From: XYD12-FULL-36-8 sp964613805
GTDB lineage: Bacteria; Bacteroidota; Ignavibacteria; Ignavibacteriales; Ignavibacteriaceae
Direction: 5' to 3'
NCBI GenBank assembly: GCA_964613805.1
Contig: CAZTJF010000004.1
Coordinates: 62,001-126,000 of the forward strand
Length of the DNA stretch: 64,000 nt
Positions 1-9,736 of this stretch are shown one piece after another (the stretch's first letter is position 1; each line of letters opens with the position of its first letter). The notes under the pieces were generated by a model that had not been told where the DNA came from, did not search any database, and worked only from the letters and a program-made list of their open reading frames with translations. Both the position numbers and the translations under genes were made by a program.

Positions 1-68
1 TTTTATGGAATGAGAAAAAAATATTTCTCAGTTAAGTCATCCAATTATTTAAGAACGAGAGGTGTAAA

Positions 69-1571
69 ATGAAAAAAGTCCTTTTTTTCTGTTTATGCTC
101 TTTTCTTTCATATCAATTATTAGCTCAACCCTTCCAGAAAAAGCAGATAACAAATTTTGATTGGGATTCAAGAGGTGCTGTAATTCCAAATTATCCGCTT
201 GGAATTTCAACCTTGCCCAATTCGCCAATATTTTTTGAGGCACATAAGAATAATTCTTCTAACATTATGATGATGAGCTACAGTCCGAATGCTGACAGCT
301 TTTACAATCCCACTGAGCTAACAAAGAACAATTTCCTTAATATAAATGCTGATGCAAGCTGCAGCCAAATTTATCCTAATGTTAAAGTCAATATAATTTG
401 GCAAACCAACGAAAATGGTAATTGGGATATTGCACTTAGAACACTAACAGATTCCACTTGGAGTGCAAAAAAATACATAGCTAATTCTCTATCAAATGAA
501 ACCAACCCTAAATTTGTTGCAAGACATAATAATCATTTTCCCACAGCAACTTCTATTGAAGTTTTATATGAAAGAGATAACAGCATTTATCTTTATAAAG
601 AGACTGAGTCAGTTGTGACTAATGAAATAGTTTTCAGTGGTGATAGTTTGAATAAATTCACTCAGTCCACTGGAATTTATTATGATGTTTGGTTTGGACC
701 CCCCTCCGGTTTGTATGTAGCTGCTGTTTACAAACCAAATGATACGGCTTCTATTATTGTTTATCGTTATAAAGCAAACGAAGATTCGGTTTGGAGTCCA
801 ATTCTCACAGCTTATGACAGCGGTTATTGTGAAAATCCAAGTTTTTACAACGTGTTTTTTGAACAATGTCCAATGAGTTTTGAAAAGGTAATCGGAAACA
901 AACGACAAGTATTTGTTATACCCAAATTGGAGTATCTTGGTCAAAACAACCAAGCCGTTAAGCTCACAGATAATACAGCAACCAGCACTTCAAACTTGAA
1001 GATGTTCATGTATGGTATGGTTGGTAAAAAAGAAAACTTAGAGGATTATTATTTCTCAGGACCTCATTCATTTAAATCAATTTCCAATGACTCAACCTAC
1101 ATTGTTTGTTTATTTTATCCTTTTCCAGTACATGCAATGTTTTATTCTAAAGTAGCTGACAGTAGAATTGGTTTGGGTAATATCGGTATGTTTTACGGCT
1201 ATGCTGTCTCTTATCGAATTTGGGAAGATAGTTCCGATGGAAAAATTAATTTATTTGGTTTTTTGATGTATGATCCTTTGGGAAATGTAGATGATAAAAT
1301 TGAGGCAACTAATTTTCAGCTTTACCAAAATTACCCCAACCCCTTTAATCCCAACACTGTAATTCGGTATAGCTTACTCTCAAGAGATTTTGTTACCCTT
1401 AAAGTTTTTGACGTATTGGGAAATGAAGTTGCAGCATTAGTAAATGATGAAATGGATGCTGGTGAATACAAAACAATTTTTGATGGATCAAATTTAGCAA
1501 GCGGAATTTATGTCTATCGGCTGACGGTTGGAAAGAATTATATTAGTCGAAAGATGATATTATTAAAATAA
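69..1571 (+). CDS. Secreted protein with type IX sorting domain (T9SS type A)
   Basis: A 500-residue exported protein. An N-terminal signal peptide (Lys-Lys, then a Phe/Leu/Ser core ending near LLAQP) is followed by about 400 residues of probable beta-rich sequence that I do not recognise. The last 85 or so residues are a Por/T9SS type A sorting domain: NYPNPFNPNTVIRYSL, then a VFDVLGNEV strand, a LASGIYVYRL strand and the basic tail SRKMILLK. This domain directs proteins through the type IX system to the cell surface, so a surface or secreted location is expected. The ATG is preceded by AGAGGTG. The middle may be a propeller-like sensor or adhesin, but that is a guess. Confidence 0.85.
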   Translation: MKKVLFFCLCSFLSYQLLAQPFQKKQITNFDWDSRGAVIPNYPLGISTLPNSPIFFEAHKNNSSNIMMMSYSPNADSFYNPTELTKNNFLNINADASCSQIYPNVKVNIIWQTNENGNWDIALRTLTDSTWSAKKYIANSLSNETNPKFVARHNNHFPTATSIEVLYERDNSIYLYKETESVVTNEIVFSGDSLNKFTQSTGIYYDVWFGPPSGLYVAAVYKPNDTASIIVYRYKANEDSVWSPILTAYDSGYCENPSFYNVFFEQCPMSFEKVIGNKRQVFVIPKLEYLGQNNQAVKLTDNTATSTSNLKMFMYGMVGKKENLEDYYFSGPHSFKSISNDSTYIVCLFYPFPVHAMFYSKVADSRIGLGNIGMFYGYAVSYRIWEDSSDGKINLFGFLMYDPLGNVDDKIEATNFQLYQNYPNPFNPNTVIRYSLLSRDFVTLKVFDVLGNEVAALVNDEMDAGEYKTIFDGSNLASGIYVYRLTVGKNYISRKMILLK

Positions 1572-1599
1572 ATTGAAAAGACATCAGAAAAATACTGGA

Positions 1600-1710
1600 T
1601 GTCATTTCGATCCCGATTTCAATCGGGAGAGAAATCTTCAATTTCGAAAAGATTTCTCAGTCTTGCAAAGCCATCCTTCTTCCAAAGGAATGATTTTGAC
1701 AGAAATGATT
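1600..1710. repeat. Palindrome-rich intergenic repeat-like element
   Basis: This stretch between two genes holds nested perfect inverted repeats: CCCGATT/AATCGGG at 1612-1627 and GAGAAATCTT/AAGATTTCTC at 1629-1658 with a 10-nt loop. It is bounded loosely by GTCATTTCGAT on the left and GACAGAAATGAT on the right. From memory this resembles a dispersed MITE-like element common between genes in Ignavibacteria and Bacteroidota. No second full copy occurs in the window, so its repeat status is inferred. It could also act as a transcription terminator for the upstream gene, although no long T-run follows the stems. Confidence 0.5.
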
Positions 1711-1775
1711 TTTCATAATTATTCAGAGATCTTTTGAACTTAATCTTAAAAAGAATTTAATTAACACCAAAAAAT

Positions 1776-3185
1776 ATGATACGATTAATTCCTGATTGGG
1801 CACACAAATACGAAGCATTTTGGGATGCTATACGAAAACGCAACATGTGGTTCATCAAGCTGCGTTATGGAGCCGTGTTAATGCTCACAAGTTTTATTCT
1901 TGCTTCCGAATATTTCCTCGGATTTAAGTTTACCGAGACGCAAACTATTGCTATATCTGTAATAACAATATCAATTTTGACTTATAATGCACTTTTACAT
2001 ATTGGTAAGAAACATATTAAATCAATCGCTGGACAATTTAATCCTCTCCATCTTTCAGTAATTCAGATACTTTTAGATTTTATTGCACTCTTTTTACTCG
2101 TTCATTTTACCGGAGGAATCGAAACACCATTATACATGCTATTTGTTTTTCATATGATAATTGGAAGCTTGATACTTCCGGGTTCAATAATTTACCCTGT
2201 CGGAGCTGTTGTTGTGTTAGGTTTTGGCGGTATTGTTTTTTCAGAATATTATCACATCATTCCGCATTATGCCATTCAAGGTTTCCTAAATACTCAACTT
2301 TATGATGATTTCAATTACGTTGTATCAATCTTTACAATTTTTGGATTTACAATTTTTATTAGCATTTATCTTGCAAATGGAATTGCACGTCAACTCTATA
2401 GTATGGAACAGGATTTAATTGAAACCCTTGATCGTCTCAACGTTGCAGAAATGGAAAAGCAAAGGTATATCGTGGGGATTGTTCATGAGATAAAAACACC
2501 ACTAACAGCAGTTCAGTCTTATTTAAATTTGATACTACAAAAATTCCTTGGACCTCTCGATAAAAAAGTTGAAGAACGACTAATCAGAGCGCGTACAAGA
2601 TCTGAAGAAGCAATACACCTAATAAATGATGTGATAAAAATTTCAAGGTTTAAATTATTTAATCAGTTTGTTCATGAAGAAATTCTGATTGAAGAAGTGA
2701 TGAGCGAACTTGCAAATAAACATTCCGAAATTGCAGAAACTAAAAAGATTAAACTGGTATTTAATGATAACAGGAAAACCAATACAAAAATAAAGGGCGA
2801 TAAATTTTTGTTAACACTTGCAATTTCAAATCTTATTGGCAATGCCGTAAAATTTGTCGGTAAGAAAGGATTAATTGAAGTGAATATGGAAGATGATGAG
2901 AATAACCTGCTTATTTCCATTTGTGATAATGGTATGGGCATTCCTGAAAACGAATTAGAGAAAATATTCATAGCATTCTTCAGGTCATCTAACGTAAGTA
3001 AAGATAAGCAAGAGGGAGCCGGAATTGGTTTATCAATTGTAAAAGAAATTATTGAAAAGCATGAGGGAAAAATCTCAGTCGAAAGTCCTTCAAGATTAAC
3101 AAACGGCAATAAACCTGGAACGTGCTTTAAAATACAATTACCTAAAATCAATATTTCATCAATAAAAAAAGGAGGAGTTCAATGA
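1776..3185 (+). CDS. Membrane sensor histidine kinase (orphan)
   Basis: A 469-residue kinase. Residues about 30-205 contain roughly six hydrophobic membrane segments with short loops and no obvious periplasmic sensor domain. A short coiled-coil linker follows, then HisKA with phospho-acceptor His237 in VHEIKTPLTAVQSYL, and HATPase_c with N box NLIGNAVKF, G1 box DNGMGIP and G2 box GAGIGLSIVKEI. All catalytic boxes are intact. No response regulator is adjacent. Instead its stop codon overlaps the start of a multiheme cytochrome gene (ATGA), so the two are probably translated together. The input may be a membrane or quinone redox signal, by context only. Confidence 0.9.
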   Translation: MIRLIPDWAHKYEAFWDAIRKRNMWFIKLRYGAVLMLTSFILASEYFLGFKFTETQTIAISVITISILTYNALLHIGKKHIKSIAGQFNPLHLSVIQILLDFIALFLLVHFTGGIETPLYMLFVFHMIIGSLILPGSIIYPVGAVVVLGFGGIVFSEYYHIIPHYAIQGFLNTQLYDDFNYVVSIFTIFGFTIFISIYLANGIARQLYSMEQDLIETLDRLNVAEMEKQRYIVGIVHEIKTPLTAVQSYLNLILQKFLGPLDKKVEERLIRARTRSEEAIHLINDVIKISRFKLFNQFVHEEILIEEVMSELANKHSEIAETKKIKLVFNDNRKTNTKIKGDKFLLTLAISNLIGNAVKFVGKKGLIEVNMEDDENNLLISICDNGMGIPENELEKIFIAFFRSSNVSKDKQEGAGIGLSIVKEIIEKHEGKISVESPSRLTNGNKPGTCFKIQLPKINISSIKKGGVQ

Positions 3186-4546
3186 ACAACATTACTTCTA
3201 AAATTATCTTTTCCACCGCACTTATTTTTATTTTCTGTTTTGATAATTATTCACAGCAAGTGAAAGCCGGCGATCATGCGTTGGGCACAAGAAAATATGA
3301 AGACTTCAGCAAAGCCACTCTTTGCGGATCTGCGTGTCATAATGATTTCTTTCAGCAGTGGAAACAGGCAATGATGTCCCAATGTTATCATCACGAGTGG
3401 GATGAAATAGAATACTTCAAGCTTGCTGTTCCACATGCAGAGAAAGATCAGATTGTTGCCGGAGTTAAAGCGGGATGCAACGGTTGTCATGCGCCAATTT
3501 CATTTTTAGCTGGTGATGTTCCTCCACCAAAGCCAGATAAAATGTCTATGGCTAATGAATCTGTAAACTGCGATGTTTGTCATACAGTAACCGGATTTGA
3601 AGGTGATACACCATTCAACTTCAACTTTATTTCTTCGCCGGGAAATGTGAAGTATGGACCGAGAGAAAATGTTGAATCGCCCGAACATGAAATAAAGAAA
3701 TCTGAATTCTTAGCTAGTGCAGAATTTTGCGGTACATGCCACAATGAAAAAGATCCCTATGGAATTTGGGTTAAGTCAACACATCTTGAATGGAAGGAAG
3801 GTCCATATGCAAAGGAAGGCGTTAAATGCCAAAATTGCCACATGACTTATGCACCAGGATATACCGCTGCGATGGGGAAATTTTATCCGGATACTCGTCA
3901 GCATCTATTTCACGGTGCTCATGATCCTGGTAAAGTAAAAGGCACAATTGAATTACGAATCCATCCCGACATAAATGAAGCTGAACCTGGCGAAAGAGTA
4001 AAATTCACAATTGCATTGTTCAATCAAAAAACCGGACACAAATTTCCAACTGGTTCAGTGGAAGATAGAATTGTCTGGATGCACGTCGAAGCGGTTGATG
4101 CTAAAGGAAAAGTATATCACATACCTGTGGATAAAAAAGGTTTCGCGGGCGAAGAATTTACAATTGGAAGTGATGCGCTTGCTTATCAGGATATGGGAAT
4201 AGCTTTGAACGATGAGAATTTCAAAGGCGTACAGCGTGATGGAATTCCAATTGGAGATAGGATATTTCGCATGCCGTATTTTGATCCTCAAGGTCGAATG
4301 ACAATTCAGCAGTGGAACACAAAATCTCTTGGTGTTGATTACAGGATCGGACCAAGAGAAACAAAATTAGAAACTTGTACTTTCACTCTGCCGAATAATC
4401 TTCCACCAGGAAAACTTAAAGTCACTGCTATTTTAAATTATCAGAAACTTGTAAAACCGGTTGCAGATTTTCTTGGTGTTCCCGAAGAAGAATCAGAGAT
4501 TATCAAAGTAAATGAGCATTCAACTTACGTTAACATTTTACCATAG
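3182..4546 (+). CDS. Multiheme c-type cytochrome, cytochrome c554-like
   Basis: A 454-residue exported protein with a signal peptide (hydrophobic core ending near DNYSQ). It has four canonical heme c sites, CNGCH (residue 99), CDVCH (130), CGTCH (183) and CQNCH (216). A fifth site at residues 48-53, CGSACH, has three rather than two residues between the cysteines. The arrangement and the beta-rich C-terminal half (about 240-454, with KTGHKFPTGS) recall the cytochrome c554 / HAO-like family. It probably carries electrons in the periplasm or at the outer membrane. A strong GGAGG lies just before the ATG, inside the kinase gene. The heme-tagged barrel gene follows after 8 bp. Confidence 0.85.
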   Translation: MNNITSKIIFSTALIFIFCFDNYSQQVKAGDHALGTRKYEDFSKATLCGSACHNDFFQQWKQAMMSQCYHHEWDEIEYFKLAVPHAEKDQIVAGVKAGCNGCHAPISFLAGDVPPPKPDKMSMANESVNCDVCHTVTGFEGDTPFNFNFISSPGNVKYGPRENVESPEHEIKKSEFLASAEFCGTCHNEKDPYGIWVKSTHLEWKEGPYAKEGVKCQNCHMTYAPGYTAAMGKFYPDTRQHLFHGAHDPGKVKGTIELRIHPDINEAEPGERVKFTIALFNQKTGHKFPTGSVEDRIVWMHVEAVDAKGKVYHIPVDKKGFAGEEFTIGSDALAYQDMGIALNDENFKGVQRDGIPIGDRIFRMPYFDPQGRMTIQQWNTKSLGVDYRIGPRETKLETCTFTLPNNLPPGKLKVTAILNYQKLVKPVADFLGVPEEESEIIKVNEHSTYVNILP

Positions 4547-4554
4547 GTGCACAA

Positions 4555-5703
4555 ATGAAAAAAACAATTTTATTCTCTCTGTTGATTTTAATTTTAGTTC
4601 CTTACGCTACACAAGCAATTCCTGCCTTTGCTCGGAAGTACAATATGACTTGCAAGACCTGTCATGCACCATTTCCAAAACTCAAAGCTTACGGTGAGGA
4701 ATTTGCCGGTAACGGTTTTGTTTTAAAAGATCAAGATGCTCCAAGATATTTTGTGGAAACAGGTGACGAAAAACTTTCGTTGATAAGAGATATTCCACTT
4801 GCGGTTAGAGTTGACGGCTATGCGACTTTCAATTCCGAAAAATCGGAACGATCCGATTTTAAAACTCCATTTATTTTTAAACTATTGTCGGGCGGTTCAA
4901 TTTTTAAGAATGTTTCATACTATGTTTATTACATTCTTGAAGATGGCGAGGTAGGCAAATTAGAAGATGCATTCGTGATGTTTAATGATCTTTTCGGAAG
5001 CGGACTCGCCTTTTCAATTGGTCAATTTCAGGTATCCGATCCTTTATTCAAAAGAGAATTAAGACTGACACTTGCCGATTACGACATTTACAAAGTGAAA
5101 GTTGGTAATTCTCATACAAATCTTACTTACGATCGTGGCATTATGTTGAATTATGGATTTGAGACTGGAACAGATTTAACTTTTGAAGTCATAAATGGAA
5201 ATGGTATTGGTGCAATTGAAAATGGAAACTTTGATAATGACAAGTACAAAAATTTTATGGGAAGAATATCACAAGATCTTGGTGAACATATAAGAATAGG
5301 CGGATTTGGTTATCTTGGAAAAGAGGAAACAAATGATGTTACAAGTGATTTGTGGATGGTTGGTCCGGATGCAACAATTTCTTTTGATCCGATTGAACTG
5401 AATGTGCAATTTGTAGAAAGACGGGATAAGAATCCATTCTTTCTGAGTAATGCAGCTATTGAAATTAAAACACGCGGAGCTTTTGCTGAACTGATCTTCA
5501 GGCCCGATGGTGACAATAGCAATTGGTACGCAGTTGGTTTATACAATTGGGTTGAGTCTAACATCGGTATGCTTGATAAAAAATCTGCATCTTTTCATTT
5601 AGGATATCTTATGGCAAGAAACATTAGACTGGTTGGAGAACTAACTTACGACTTTACAAATAAGTTTAGTAAGATCGGGTTAGGTTTTGTTTCGGCTTTT
5701 TAG
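4555..5703 (+). CDS. Heme-tagged outer-membrane beta-barrel protein (porin-cytochrome)
   Basis: A 382-residue protein with a clean signal peptide (ends near TQA-IPAFA). A single heme c site, CKTCH (residues 33-37), follows immediately. The rest is a chain of alternating amphipathic strands ending in Phe (FVSAF), the usual C-terminal signal of an outer-membrane barrel. The combination suggests a porin with one covalent heme at its periplasmic mouth, which could pass electrons from the upstream cytochrome across the outer membrane. That role is inferred from architecture and gene order. The gene lies 8 bp after the cytochrome stop and is the last of the operon, with a hairpin terminator behind it. 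Confidence 0.75.
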   Translation: MKKTILFSLLILILVPYATQAIPAFARKYNMTCKTCHAPFPKLKAYGEEFAGNGFVLKDQDAPRYFVETGDEKLSLIRDIPLAVRVDGYATFNSEKSERSDFKTPFIFKLLSGGSIFKNVSYYVYYILEDGEVGKLEDAFVMFNDLFGSGLAFSIGQFQVSDPLFKRELRLTLADYDIYKVKVGNSHTNLTYDRGIMLNYGFETGTDLTFEVINGNGIGAIENGNFDNDKYKNFMGRISQDLGEHIRIGGFGYLGKEETNDVTSDLWMVGPDATISFDPIELNVQFVERRDKNPFFLSNAAIEIKTRGAFAELIFRPDGDNSNWYAVGLYNWVESNIGMLDKKSASFHLGYLMARNIRLVGELTYDFTNKFSKIGLGFVSAF

Positions 5704-5712
5704 TTTTTAATT

Positions 5713-5759
5713 GAAGCACAGATTACATTTGCTTAAAGTGAAACGATAATCTGTGCTTC
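5713..5759. terminator. Bidirectional terminator between convergent genes
   Basis: Perfect 13-bp inverted repeat, arms GAAGCACAGATTA (5713-5725) and TAATCTGTGCTTC (5747-5759), with a 21-nt loop. T-rich tracts lie outside both arms. It sits exactly between the plus-strand barrel gene and the minus-strand TIGR03790 gene. Confidence 0.75.
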
Positions 5760-5777
5760 TGAAATTTTAATTTTTAT

Positions 5778-8700
5778 TTACTTGATTATCACCATCTTCC
5801 TGCTTTTAATAAATCCCTTTGCAGAAAGTTGATAGACATAAACTCCGCTTGCAAGATAGTTTGCGTTAAAATCAATTGAATATCTGCCCGCAGGTTGAAA
5901 CTCATTAACCAAAGTTTTTACTTCACGACCAAGAATATCATAAATCTTTAACTCGACTTTAGTATCTGTTGGAATATCGTATTGAATTTTGGTTGTTGGG
6001 TTAAAGGGATTGGGATAATTCTGATAGAGCGAATAATCAGTTGGAATAATTTTAGACGAAAGAATATTCTCTTTATTATTCCTTGCTCTTATAAGTGCAT
6101 TTAGTTTTGTTCTATAATCGTTTGCATCTTTGGCTGATAAATCCATCCCGCTTACTTTACTCATAGCTGTATTTCCGCTATCCAAAAGCGATGTTGTGAG
6201 TATGTCTATTGCAGCAAAGAACGCTTCCTCACTATTCGGATTCTGAGTAATAACTTCACCAAAATTATTTATTGCCTGAACGTAATCTTTCTTTGCAACT
6301 AAACAAAGATCACTCAAGTGTTTTACTATTTTTAGCATTAAGGTATCTTGAATTGATTGTAATTTGTTGTCATAGAAACTTTTTAATTCAGAAAAAGTTG
6401 AAGCTAAAGTATCAGTTAATTTTGATATGGTGTAAAGTTTAGTGTATGCTTCAATGCTTTTTCTATCCGAACCATTCGTTTGAATTATTCCATAATAAAC
6501 TTGTTTTGCTTCGGTAAAATTACCAATGTAAAAATGTTTTGAAGCTAAAGCGTAAGCTTCGGAAATTGAATCTGCTGATACAGCTAATCCTAAAGAATAG
6601 ATGGTATCAATAACAGTTTCGCCTTTACTGTCCTCAATCAGTACAAAATCCCCGTCGCTTTGTTTAGTGCATGGTTCATTATTATATGGCTCGAAATTAA
6701 CTTCAACATCGCTCTCAATCCTATGAGATGGATCGTTGCCATATCTTGGATGATTTCCCCAATAATTATAATTAGCTCGAATTGGGCTGCGTGTCCTTTC
6801 ACTAAAGAAAAGAATACGCGTGTTTAAGCCAGGCTGCTCTATTCTGTTGTCGGCAATGGTATTGCAGCCGTAACCAAGAAGGATATCAGCATCAAACATA
6901 TGAATTTCTGCCCCATTGTAAAGATTAGCATCGCCATTTTCAAATATTTGATTCAGACCGGATATTGGAAATACTTTTACTGTCTCCTCTCTTTTTATCA
7001 TACCTTCTGATAAATCAGGTATTGAACCACTCGATATATATAAGCCGGCTGCTTTATTATCTGTAATAATATTTTGCCCGATTTTAGGACTTGAATTACC
7101 GAGATCGATTCCTTTTTCAAAACGAGTAATATGATTTAGACGATATATTCCATCGCTGGAGTTTGAAAATATTCCAGATTCTGCTGTACCACGATTATTC
7201 AGTATTTGTATTAGATTGTCAGCAATATATGGATTTGCTACTTGCAAAAGTTGTATACCAAAATCATAGTCATTGATGGTATTACTTTCTATTGCTGCTT
7301 CGGATCCATTCATTAATATTATAGCACTTGTTTTTTCATTTTCGCTTACAGGTTTCGGCGATGTTATAATATTTTTTTTGATGATAGGAAAAATATTCTG
7401 AAAGTCATTAAAATAAATACCTTCAATACAATTATTGATTTGGTTGTTTTCGATAATAAAATTACCGGATACGATAGGGTTTTCAGATGATTTAAAATCT
7501 CTCCCACAGGAAATACCATAATCAAAATTTGATATGATGCAATCTGAAATATTAACATTTTTACAATTAAGGGTAGAAATGCCGCGAGAATCATCTATAG
7601 GCGCTTCTTTAAATAATGTTACATTTTCTATTTTAAGATTATTTACGCTGAAAACTTGAATCCCCCGCTTATAATTATCGCCTCTTATTATAGAATTTTT
7701 TATAATGACTTCATGACTGTTTGGAGAAACTTTTGTATCTAAATATAATCCTTTGGACATATCATTGAACTCGACATTATCTATATTTATAGAGGCAATG
7801 TTACTTGCATGAGTTTTTATTTCGATAATATATACCCTATTAATTATAGCATTAGTTAACTCAACATAATTTGCATCGCTAATCGTAATAGAAGAATTAA
7901 AATTGTTCGAGTTAATCCGTATCTTAATTGATTCCGTTCCAACTGCATAAAGCTTATGTTTTATTAGCAGTTTACTCGTGTCATTAAAAAAGAGCACTGC
8001 TCCGGCAGCAATGGTTAAGCTATCTGTACTTAGAGATGATTTATTATTGAAACGCAAATGCTCCCCGGTACCAACTGTTAAATTTGTTGCTGTTAGATAG
8101 CTGTTATTATAAAAATTAAAAGTGCCATTAGCTATTAGAACATTTGCAGTATCAAATTTGGAATTTGAAAATCCATAAAAGTTAAGTACTGCTTCGTTTT
8201 CAATTTCGAGTGTCCCATCTATTTGAAGCGAGGCATTTCTTCTAAAATTTACTATTGCATCGTGTGGTATAGTTAATTTTATTCCTTCGGGTACGATAAG
8301 TTTACCGTAGATATCTCCGCTTGTAATAGTTGTATCTTGTGTAAGTATTTTAGTTACTTGTGCTGGGAGTATTCTGGTTAGGGGGTCACCAACTATTACA
8401 TTCTGCCAAGCTAAATATTTCATGCCCATATACACAGCATCGACATAATTGTAACCAATAGCATATGCTGGCATAAATATATTGTTATATATTACTCCAC
8501 TTGGACCATAAGATGGTACTGGCTCCCAGGCATGTCCCATCATTCCTGTCCCGCCAATTTGAGTAAATTGAGTTGCCAAACCCTGTGTACGATTATTTTG
8601 ATACGACGAACATGGAGCTATCCAACGCCACTTTAAAACCCCAATACTGTTTCCATTAAAACTTTCGAGTGAGTTGAAAACTGCACCAGGGGCAAATTGA

Positions 8701-9725
8701 AAATATTGTAGGGAATCTTTAACCCAGTTTGAATCTGTAAATGCACAATTGTCATCTTCTGCATGCGTTCCCCAGGATGAATAACCGATTACCGAACCAT
8801 CATTATGTGTTATCCATTTCCCATCGTTATTCCAATTAACATTAAAACCAAGAGCTTCGAGCTTATTCTTTGCATCTGTAAAGAAAGAATAATGATATGT
8901 GGATGGAATATCATCATCATCTAAAACCCAGGTAGCAGTTCCGGTAGTGTCAGCATTTTTTGAACTATCAATTATTCCTTTAACTATTTCAAAACTTAAT
9001 CCATCCAAATGTGAAACAAGGTAAGATAATTTAATCGTATCTGTTCCCATTATTTTCATAAAGCGATCAGGTAAGAATCTGTAATCCAATGTAAAATTTT
9101 TATCGGAATCAAAGTACGGATTATTTATTTTAGGTTGATAATTTACGGCATCAAATAAAGTTTGGAGTAGAAAAGTATCATAATTTGAAGTATTTAAAAT
9201 TGATAATAAACCATCAACTGTTAAATTGCCAGGTAACGCTTGCCAATCGCTTCCTGCTTGAATTTTATATGGGACTCCTTTACAAAGGACGATGTACCTT
9301 ATTGTTGAAGTTAGGTTATGAGATGTTATCCAATTGCGGATTGGTGTGGATACGTTATTCAGAAAATATACCCAGGCATGACGATTCGCTCCAGTCCAAG
9401 GCAATATATTTTTAGAGCTGTCTTGAATAATGTCTCCATTTTGTGCAATGATAACTCTGTGTGTGCTGCCGTCTATTGTAATTGTTTGTGAAGTTAAAGA
9501 ATTTAAAGGGCAAATATTTACCGCTGGTATGCCGCGGGCGAGCCGGTAGTATTCCTTCACTGAATCAGAAACAGCTCCTAAAGTATCTGTTGGATCAGAT
9601 TGCACCTTATATACCACTAATATGTTTTCTGGACCTGGGATTCCAGCATAAGTGGGTATCTGTTGTGCTTCTATAAAATTGTTACAATAAAGAAGCAGCA
9701 AAACAAAAAGTAAAAAATTTTTCAT
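5778..9725 (-). CDS. TIGR03790-like / parallel beta-helix protein with T9SS sorting domain
   Basis: A 1315-residue exported protein with at least three parts. After a signal peptide, residues about 30-460 match the TIGR03790 family as I remember it: ENILVVYKVQSDPTDT, then SVKEYYRLARGIPAVNIC and VLCKGVPYKIQ. Residues about 480-1000 are a run of short strand repeats rich in Asn, Ile and Gly (for example NTINDYDFGIQLL), typical of a right-handed parallel beta-helix. A helical, TPR-like stretch (about 1060-1210) precedes the C-terminal sorting domain (NYPNPFNPTTKIQYDIP through SRKMVIIK). The helix suggests polysaccharide or surface binding. A strong AAGGAG precedes the ATG, and the gene follows the YCF48-repeat gene by 11 bp. 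Confidence 0.8.
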   Translation of the reverse strand: MKNFLLFVLLLLYCNNFIEAQQIPTYAGIPGPENILVVYKVQSDPTDTLGAVSDSVKEYYRLARGIPAVNICPLNSLTSQTITIDGSTHRVIIAQNGDIIQDSSKNILPWTGANRHAWVYFLNNVSTPIRNWITSHNLTSTIRYIVLCKGVPYKIQAGSDWQALPGNLTVDGLLSILNTSNYDTFLLQTLFDAVNYQPKINNPYFDSDKNFTLDYRFLPDRFMKIMGTDTIKLSYLVSHLDGLSFEIVKGIIDSSKNADTTGTATWVLDDDDIPSTYHYSFFTDAKNKLEALGFNVNWNNDGKWITHNDGSVIGYSSWGTHAEDDNCAFTDSNWVKDSLQYFQFAPGAVFNSLESFNGNSIGVLKWRWIAPCSSYQNNRTQGLATQFTQIGGTGMMGHAWEPVPSYGPSGVIYNNIFMPAYAIGYNYVDAVYMGMKYLAWQNVIVGDPLTRILPAQVTKILTQDTTITSGDIYGKLIVPEGIKLTIPHDAIVNFRRNASLQIDGTLEIENEAVLNFYGFSNSKFDTANVLIANGTFNFYNNSYLTATNLTVGTGEHLRFNNKSSLSTDSLTIAAGAVLFFNDTSKLLIKHKLYAVGTESIKIRINSNNFNSSITISDANYVELTNAIINRVYIIEIKTHASNIASINIDNVEFNDMSKGLYLDTKVSPNSHEVIIKNSIIRGDNYKRGIQVFSVNNLKIENVTLFKEAPIDDSRGISTLNCKNVNISDCIISNFDYGISCGRDFKSSENPIVSGNFIIENNQINNCIEGIYFNDFQNIFPIIKKNIITSPKPVSENEKTSAIILMNGSEAAIESNTINDYDFGIQLLQVANPYIADNLIQILNNRGTAESGIFSNSSDGIYRLNHITRFEKGIDLGNSSPKIGQNIITDNKAAGLYISSGSIPDLSEGMIKREETVKVFPISGLNQIFENGDANLYNGAEIHMFDADILLGYGCNTIADNRIEQPGLNTRILFFSERTRSPIRANYNYWGNHPRYGNDPSHRIESDVEVNFEPYNNEPCTKQSDGDFVLIEDSKGETVIDTIYSLGLAVSADSISEAYALASKHFYIGNFTEAKQVYYGIIQTNGSDRKSIEAYTKLYTISKLTDTLASTFSELKSFYDNKLQSIQDTLMLKIVKHLSDLCLVAKKDYVQAINNFGEVITQNPNSEEAFFAAIDILTTSLLDSGNTAMSKVSGMDLSAKDANDYRTKLNALIRARNNKENILSSKIIPTDYSLYQNYPNPFNPTTKIQYDIPTDTKVELKIYDILGREVKTLVNEFQPAGRYSIDFNANYLASGVYVYQLSAKGFIKSRKMVIIK

Positions 9726-9736
9726 ATTATCTCCTT

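Noticed and set aside
11..30. Hairpin TGAGAAA/TTTCTCA at the left edge
   Set aside because: Seven-base AT-rich stem with no T-run and unknown upstream context; too weak to call a terminator.
2672..3151. 159-residue antisense frame within the histidine kinase gene
   Set aside because: It lies wholly opposite the conserved kinase domain, its translation has no recognisable features, and it is explained by codon use of the real gene.
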